NCBI GenBank assembly: GCA_029938115.1
Contig: JAPYOP010000040.1
Span: forward strand, 1-38,167
Reading direction: 5' to 3'
Length of the DNA stretch: 38,167 nt
Source of the DNA: Colwellia sp.
GTDB lineage: Bacteria; Pseudomonadota; Gammaproteobacteria; Enterobacterales; Alteromonadaceae
Shown: positions 33,139 to 38,167 of the stretch, piece after piece
How the letters are laid out: the number at the start of each line of letters is the position of its first letter
Position numbering within the stretch: the first letter of the stretch is position 1
Notes under the pieces: generated by a model
What the model saw: the letters and a program-made list of their open reading frames with translations, nothing else
What the model was told of the DNA's origin: nothing
The model's database searches: none
Translations under genes and position numbers: made by a program

Positions 33139-33939
33139 ATGACAACAAATTTAAAAAAAGAAGCTACTGAAAAAAGTAGAAAAGTTTACTCTGCACCAGC
33201 CCTTGAAAAAGGACTGGATCTTTTAGAGCTACTCGCAAACGAAGCCGATGGCCTTAATATTTCTGAAATTACAAACAAACTCAATAAATCTGTAGGTGAA
33301 TTGTTTCGCATGTTGGTCGTTTTGGAACAACGTGGTTATGTTGAAATGTCTTCAGGTAGTGATCGTTACCGACTTACATTAAAGATGTTTGGTCTTTCGA
33401 ACAGGTTTCCACCAATAAAAAAATTAAGTGCATTTGCAGGACCAATAATGCAACAGTTATCTTATAGCATTGAACAATCATGCCATTTAGTTATTTATTA
33501 TGAAGGAAAAGGGCATGTAGTTGTCCAAAAAGAGCCACCATCTGAAAGAGTATTTAGTGTAAGGCTTGGGGCAGAAGTCCCGCTGATTAATACCTGTTCA
33601 GGACATATATTATTAGCTTTTTCTGATAAAGCAACTTACGAAGCAATGCTGAAAAAAATACCTTCCGGTCATTTAAAAGCTGACGAAAAAAGCTTTCTTA
33701 AAATAATGGATAGAGTAAAAGAGCAAGGATTTGAGAGTATCCCAAGCTCTCAAGCTCAGGGCGTTAGAGATATAGGTTATCCCGTTTTTGATGCTAACGG
33801 TATGATTATTGCCGTCTTAGCTGTTCCGTTTCTTGAATATCTTGATGGCTCACATAAAGTCAGTTTTACTGAGGCACAGATTAAAATTAAAGAAGCAGCA
33901 ATTGAGGCCTCACTTAAGCTGGGCTACGAATTTGATTAA
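33139..33939 (+). CDS. IclR-family transcriptional regulator
   Basis: The 266-residue protein has an N-terminal winged helix (about 18-85: SAPALEKGLDLLELLA, LNISEITNKLNKSVGELFRMLVVLEQRGYV) and a C-terminal effector domain (about 95-265) with HLVIYYEGKGHVV, NTCSGHILLAF and QGVRDIGYPVFD, as in IclR and KdgR. It should bind a fucose-pathway intermediate and control the divergent catabolic operon and the downstream receptor. I choose the ATG at 33139; a TTG at 33127 would add four residues. No strong ribosome-binding site is visible for either. Confidence 0.87.
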   Translation: MTTNLKKEATEKSRKVYSAPALEKGLDLLELLANEADGLNISEITNKLNKSVGELFRMLVVLEQRGYVEMSSGSDRYRLTLKMFGLSNRFPPIKKLSAFAGPIMQQLSYSIEQSCHLVIYYEGKGHVVVQKEPPSERVFSVRLGAEVPLINTCSGHILLAFSDKATYEAMLKKIPSGHLKADEKSFLKIMDRVKEQGFESIPSSQAQGVRDIGYPVFDANGMIIAVLAVPFLEYLDGSHKVSFTEAQIKIKEAAIEASLKLGYEFD

Positions 33940-34075
33940 ATATTTCAACTACAATTGTTTTATATAGAAGCTTGTAATTAAACTTAAGTTATTGTTTTAA
34001 AATAATATAAATAACTATAAAAGCACATATGAAATTAATTTGCATATATGCTTTTTTTATGTAATCCTAACTGTG

Positions 34076-34106
34076 ATTTCATATATAACAATTGATTTCA
34101 TATATA
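34076..34106 (+). promoter_or_regulatory. Candidate IclR operator boxes 2 and 3
   Basis: ATTTCATATATA occurs at 34076-34087 and again at 34095-34106, a 19 bp spacing, within the longer unit TGATTTCATATATA-N2-AAT. A diverged inverted copy (ACATATGAAATT) lies at 34025-34036. The boxes are about 60-90 bp before the receptor start codon. Confidence 0.5.
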
Positions 34107-34163
34107 GTAATTGTATCTTCCGTAAAGAGAAGTTGATAAACATCAGTTTAGGAGAGGGTAAAC

Positions 34164-36923
34164 ATGAACAAGTTAAAAGAAAGCAAAGATTTCAACATAA
34201 ACCAAATCACTAAAATTCTTGATTTTGTAGTAAAAGGTTTAGCCGTTACTGCGTTAAGCATTCCAATTACTTCTGCTGCCTTGGCAGAGGAAGCTAGTAA
34301 TGCCGAAAAAAATAAAATAGAAGTTATCGAAGTAAAAGGTATTCGTAGTAGTATTCTTAAAGCTCAACATTTAAAAAGAAACGCAGACTCTGTTATCGAT
34401 GCTATATCAGCCGATGACTTAGGTAAGTTTTCTGATGCCGCGATTTCTGATGCTATCCAGAGAATTCCAGGTGTTCAAATTGAACGTAATGATGGTGGTC
34501 AAGAAGGTGACCGTGTATCTATAAGGGGGTTGGGGCCAACATATGTGACCACCTTGGTAAATGGTCGCACTGCAATGTCATCAGGGACTGAAGGGCTGTC
34601 CAATCTTCGTTCATTTAACTTAGAAGTTATCCCTACAGATGTAGTTTCAAATATTATTATTAGAAAAACGCCTACTGCAAGTGATCCTGAATCAGGCCTT
34701 GCAGGCTCCTTGGAATTACAAACAAGAAAAGCATTAGATGCCTCTCAATATAAGAATGATAAAAACTATTTTGGTTCTATGACACTTCAAGCAGATGAAG
34801 GCTCAATTGGCAATGAAGTTGGTCATCGTGCTAGTTTTATTTTTGGTGCAAAAACAGACGACGATTCTTTAGGTTTCTATGTATCTTATTTGGACTCTGA
34901 ATCAAAGCCGGGCCGTGATCAATTATTCCCTACAGTTATACAACAAGATATTCAAATTGATAATACCGGAGATGGGCTTGCTGATGAAACTGTTGAAGGC
35001 GTGCACATCATTAATGCCATAGATTTTGAACCTATTAGAGAAACCCAGCTTCGCGAATCATTTGCAGCAGGACTACAATGGCAAGTTAATGATAAGTTAA
35101 TGATCACTGCTGATACGGTATTTACCTCTTTTGATAATGCTTCTATACGAAATAGAATTGCGCCTGTTTTTGGCGGTGCAATCGCAGGCTCTGTATTTTC
35201 ACCAGAAGATATTGTTATTTCTGATGTAAATGGTCATAAGACATTGCAATCGGTAGAAAAAGGTGGGTTTTCAGCTGGCCAAGAGATAACTGTACAATTT
35301 ATACCTTTCTTATTTGGTAATAAAACAGAATCTTCAGTGAGTGGTTTGAACTTTGATTATCAATTATCAGATAACTTACATATGAATGTAGATTTTCATT
35401 ATTCAGATGTTGATTATATGCAAGATTTAGACTTACCTATTTTATTGCAAAATATTGATGCACAACAAGTTGGTTTTAATACAGATAATGGTCTATTTCA
35501 TGCTGATTTAGGTGAAATAGATAATTCTGCTTATCAATACCCTAAATGGGCCTCATTAGTTCGTGATGTATTTATGGAAGGTGAGCAATTCGGAGCCAGA
35601 GCTGATTTTGAATATGTATTAGATAATGGCTTTGTTGAGTCAATTGAATTTGGTGCCCGCTATACATCAGAGGAAGTTGATTCAGTTAGAACAAATATCT
35701 TAGATGTGAGTGGAGATTTAACTGAAGCTGAATTATATGATATTGGTCAAGCAGGTATTGGCGATAATAATATCGATTATAATTATTATCCCGGTGCCGG
35801 CGTTTTCAATAACTTTCCAGATGGTAACTTCCAACATTTTTGTGATGCCGTTGAACAGCTATGTAAGCATAATGAGTTAGGTGTTGCTCCAGCATCTTCA
35901 TTTTCCTATCAAGAAGACGTTTTCGCTTTCTATGGTGAAGCCAATATGGCTGGTGAGTTATTCGGCTTAGATACTACCAGTAACATAGGTGTACGTGCTG
36001 TTAATGTAAAATTTAGTGGCCAGGGCCTAAGGGTTAATCCTGATAATAGTACGACACCCACAAGTACGAATAATGACTATTGGGAATTTCTACCAAGTGC
36101 AAACTTAAGCTTAGACTTGGATGATGACTTAACTTTAAGACTTGCCGCGGCAAAAGTAATGTCTAGACCTAACCCTTCTGATTTAGTACCAAGAGAAGCT
36201 GCAAATCAACCTAGCTCACCAGGTGACATTCCTTCTGGGCAACGTGGAAACTCGGAACTTGATCCTACAGTATCTTATATATTTGATGCGACCATAGAAT
36301 ATTACAATGATATTGAAGGTGCATATATTGCAAGTATATTTTATAAAGATGTAAATGACTTTATATTTCCAATTACCACAAGAGAAACCCTGCCGGGACA
36401 AGGCGATACAATTTACAATGTTCGAACGCCAGAAAATCATTCAGACGGTACGGTTAAAGGCATAGAACTTGGTTTTAATCAGCCATTTCTTTTCTTAGAT
36501 GGCATATGGAGTAGTTTTGGTATACAAGCTAATTACACATATTCTGATAGTGAATTTGAAAAAGATGTAGGTGATAATGGTTATGGTTTCCCTGGTTCAT
36601 CGAAACATAACTTCAATTCAATTTTATATTTTGAAGAAGGTGATTTCGGCGTACGTTTAAGTTATATCTATCGTGATGATTACTTCCGTAATTTACCAGG
36701 TCAGGGAGCACAAGCTGAGAATACCAGTGCCGTGTTTACGGAATCAGATCAGCGCTTAAATATGAACGCTAGTTATGATATCAATGAACATTTTTCAGTC
36801 TTTGTTGATGTTAATAACATCACAGAAGAAGGTCGTCGTGATTTCTTCATCCAAAAAGAAACGTTTAATGGCTCATTCAATCGAGAACGTACAGTTACAG
36901 TAGGTATTACTGGTCGTTTATAG
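34164..36923 (+). CDS. TonB-dependent receptor (sugar uptake)
   Basis: The 919-residue outer-membrane receptor has a signal peptide (hydrophobic GLAVTALSIPITSAALA, about 28-42), a TonB-box-like IEVIEVKGIR segment, a plug domain (about 65-180: DLGKFSDAAISDAIQRIPGVQI, RGLGPTYVTTLVNGR) and a C-terminal beta-barrel with alternating strands ending in VTVGITGRL. The RGLGP...NGR plug type is that of receptors for oligosaccharides in marine Alteromonadales. It lies between the IclR regulator and a fucose permease, so fucose-containing oligosaccharides are the likely cargo (inference). AGGAGAGG lies before the ATG. A terminator follows at 36939. Confidence 0.9.
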   Translation: MNKLKESKDFNINQITKILDFVVKGLAVTALSIPITSAALAEEASNAEKNKIEVIEVKGIRSSILKAQHLKRNADSVIDAISADDLGKFSDAAISDAIQRIPGVQIERNDGGQEGDRVSIRGLGPTYVTTLVNGRTAMSSGTEGLSNLRSFNLEVIPTDVVSNIIIRKTPTASDPESGLAGSLELQTRKALDASQYKNDKNYFGSMTLQADEGSIGNEVGHRASFIFGAKTDDDSLGFYVSYLDSESKPGRDQLFPTVIQQDIQIDNTGDGLADETVEGVHIINAIDFEPIRETQLRESFAAGLQWQVNDKLMITADTVFTSFDNASIRNRIAPVFGGAIAGSVFSPEDIVISDVNGHKTLQSVEKGGFSAGQEITVQFIPFLFGNKTESSVSGLNFDYQLSDNLHMNVDFHYSDVDYMQDLDLPILLQNIDAQQVGFNTDNGLFHADLGEIDNSAYQYPKWASLVRDVFMEGEQFGARADFEYVLDNGFVESIEFGARYTSEEVDSVRTNILDVSGDLTEAELYDIGQAGIGDNNIDYNYYPGAGVFNNFPDGNFQHFCDAVEQLCKHNELGVAPASSFSYQEDVFAFYGEANMAGELFGLDTTSNIGVRAVNVKFSGQGLRVNPDNSTTPTSTNNDYWEFLPSANLSLDLDDDLTLRLAAAKVMSRPNPSDLVPREAANQPSSPGDIPSGQRGNSELDPTVSYIFDATIEYYNDIEGAYIASIFYKDVNDFIFPITTRETLPGQGDTIYNVRTPENHSDGTVKGIELGFNQPFLFLDGIWSSFGIQANYTYSDSEFEKDVGDNGYGFPGSSKHNFNSILYFEEGDFGVRLSYIYRDDYFRNLPGQGAQAENTSAVFTESDQRLNMNASYDINEHFSVFVDVNNITEEGRRDFFIQKETFNGSFNRERTVTVGITGRL

Positions 36924-36938
36924 GTATTGAAATAGCTT

Positions 36939-36972
36939 AGGCAAGTAGTTCAAAATGGCTACTTGCCTTTTT
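36939..36972 (+). terminator. Rho-independent terminator after the receptor gene
   Basis: AGGCAAGTAG (36939-36948) pairs perfectly with CTACTTGCCT (36959-36968) across a 10 nt loop and runs into TTTTT. It separates the receptor from the permease gene, so the permease must have read-through or its own promoter. Confidence 0.85.
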
Positions 36973-37050
36973 AAATTTAGCTCATTTGAATGTTATAAGT
37001 TTCGTAACAATCATTATTCTTAACTAACGTTACGACAGCGGTAAATAAAA

Positions 37051-38167
37051 ATGCAAATTACTTCAACAGCAAGTCAATCAGTAGAAGAACAAGACAAAGG
37101 CCGTGTAATACCGAAACACTTTAAATTAGCCTTTATTCTTGTTACCAGTTTATTTTTCTTGTGGGCTATAGCTCACAATATGAATGATATTTTAATACGA
37201 CAATTTCAAAAAGCCCTTGATTTATCTCGTGGTGAAGCTAGTTTTATTCAAATATCATTTTATCTAGCCTATTTTTTTGCCGCAATACCTGCCGGTATTA
37301 TCATGAAGAAACTAGGATTTAAAAAAACCATTATGATTGGGCTAACGCTCTACGCTATTGGTGCTGCCTTGTTTTATCCAGCAGCAGAAGTTAGAAGTTA
37401 CAGTTTTTTCCTTGTGGCGCTTTTCATACTTGCTAGTGGCATAGTTTTTCTTGAAACTTCAGGTAGTGGTTATATTACTTTGGTGGGAGACCCATCAACA
37501 TCAGCAAGACGAATTAATTTTTCTCAATCTTTTAATGGCGTTGGTGCTATTACAGCACCATTAATTGGAGGATTGTTTATATTTTCAGGGGTTGAACACT
37601 CTCCAGATCAACTTGCTGCTTTATCAACTCAAGCGTTAGAAAGCTATCGAATAGCAGAAGCACAACAAGTGCAAATACCTTATATGATTATTTCTGCTGT
37701 ACTGGTATTTCTTGCGTTAGTAATCGCATTTACACGGTTTCCCTCTGTAAGTTTTTCTAAAAGTAAAGAATCATCTACGCCATTTCTAACTATTTTTCAG
37801 TATAAAAGTTTTGTAGGTGCGCTTGTTGGACAGTTTTTTTATGTTGGGGCACAAATAGGTATTTGGAGTTACTTCATTGATTTTGCTATTGAGTTAACAC
37901 CTGAAACAACAGAAAAGATGGCCGCTTATTATCTTTCAGCAAGCTTATTTACTTTTATGATGGGTAGGTTTGTAGGTACTTATATGATGAAGTTTATAGA
38001 GCCTAGAGTTTTACTAGCTCGCTACGCTGTTGCTTGTATCGTATTAGTTATTATTGCCACATTAGCCTCGGGTATGGTGGCGGTTATTTCTTTAGCAGTA
38101 ACCAGCTTTTTTATGTCAATTATGTTCCCTACTATTTATGCCTTAGGTTTAGAAAAAATAGGTGATA
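37051..38167 (+). CDS. fucP: L-fucose permease FucP, 5' part
   Basis: The open frame starts at the ATG at 37051 and runs through the end of the window (372 codons seen). It is a major-facilitator protein with about ten helices in the visible part. The first helix has LFFLWAIAHNMNDILIRQF, the FucP signature with its substrate-linked Asp, and LETSGSGYITL gives the matching Glu of the proton/sugar site. FucP imports L-fucose with protons. The ribosome-binding site is weak (GGTAAATAAAA). About 50-70 residues are probably missing at the C-terminus. It follows the receptor terminator by about 80 bp and completes the uptake route: receptor, permease, then the cytoplasmic operon on the other strand. 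Confidence 0.88.
   Translation, partial: MQITSTASQSVEEQDKGRVIPKHFKLAFILVTSLFFLWAIAHNMNDILIRQFQKALDLSRGEASFIQISFYLAYFFAAIPAGIIMKKLGFKKTIMIGLTLYAIGAALFYPAAEVRSYSFFLVALFILASGIVFLETSGSGYITLVGDPSTSARRINFSQSFNGVGAITAPLIGGLFIFSGVEHSPDQLAALSTQALESYRIAEAQQVQIPYMIISAVLVFLALVIAFTRFPSVSFSKSKESSTPFLTIFQYKSFVGALVGQFFYVGAQIGIWSYFIDFAIELTPETTEKMAAYYLSASLFTFMMGRFVGTYMMKFIEPRVLLARYAVACIVLVIIATLASGMVAVISLAVTSFFMSIMFPTIYALGLEKIGD

Noticed and set aside
1..38167. CRISPR arrays, rRNA genes, insertion sequences and complete tRNA genes.
   Set aside because: I looked for regularly spaced repeats, transposase or integrase frames and full cloverleaf RNAs and found none; only tRNA fragments are present.

Overview
The window is AT-rich gammaproteobacterial DNA. 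Its protein set and style point to a marine Alteromonadales organism, most likely Colwelliaceae (Colwellia or Thalassotalea type): an OsmC-YcaO fusion, a DUF3465 protein, LruC/GEVED secreted proteins, a large TonB-dependent receptor and an oxidative fucose pathway. This placement is an inference from family content; no rRNA or other taxonomic marker is present.

Layout. (1) 1-4770 is a scarred region. Two diverged copies of a roughly 300 bp repeat, each carrying a 3' fragment of tRNA-His, flank an OsmC-YcaO gene. A small DUF3465 gene is flanked by a second pair of about 75 bp direct repeats, and several hairpins and short tandem repeats lie between. This looks like old integration or duplication activity. 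(2) 4770-7848 encodes a periplasmic ligand-binding protein overlapping a membrane histidine kinase, with no transporter or response regulator beside it. (3) 8245-10870 encodes a secreted GEVED/LruC protein followed by a lipoprotein, then a REP-like palindrome and a bidirectional terminator.

(4) 11119-27615 is an exopolysaccharide locus of Wzx/Wzy type. The minus strand carries an outer-membrane export lipoprotein, a chain-length co-polymerase without kinase domain, a Wzy-like polymerase, a polysaccharide pyruvyl transferase and a GT2 enzyme as one overlapping operon. Next come an initiating sugar-phosphate transferase paired with an unusual fusion of a decayed sugar transferase and a WecG/TagA enzyme, and a separate GMA12/MNN10-like glycosyltransferase. 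Regulators follow: a soluble histidine kinase, a response regulator with a degenerate HD-GYP domain, and a divergent sigma54-dependent activator. The plus strand then carries a Wzx flippase, a second GT2 and a small membrane protein. The promoter regions of the minus-strand EPS units contain -24/-12 (sigma54) elements, and upstream of each lies a palindrome of the form TTGCA-N3-TGCAA or a partial match to it. Two of these units have exactly the same 75 bp spacing between palindrome and -24 box. I infer that the locus encodes its own activator and that the palindrome is its binding site. This regulatory circuit is the strongest new signal in the window.

(5) 27873-38167 is an L-fucose (or closely related 6-deoxyhexose) use locus. 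A minus-strand operon encodes an FMN L-lactate-type dehydrogenase, an aldo/keto reductase (sugar 1-dehydrogenase), a lactonase, an SDR dehydrogenase and an FAH-family diketo-acid hydrolase. Together these would take fucose to pyruvate and L-lactate, then lactate to pyruvate. Divergent from it are an IclR regulator, a TonB-dependent receptor and a FucP permease that runs off the end of the window. The fuconate dehydratase step is missing. Directly upstream of the operon lies a 63-codon, start-less fragment resembling the C-terminus of a UxaA-family dehydratase, which may be the remains of that enzyme. Repeated ATTTCATATATA boxes before the regulator and receptor genes are candidate IclR operators.
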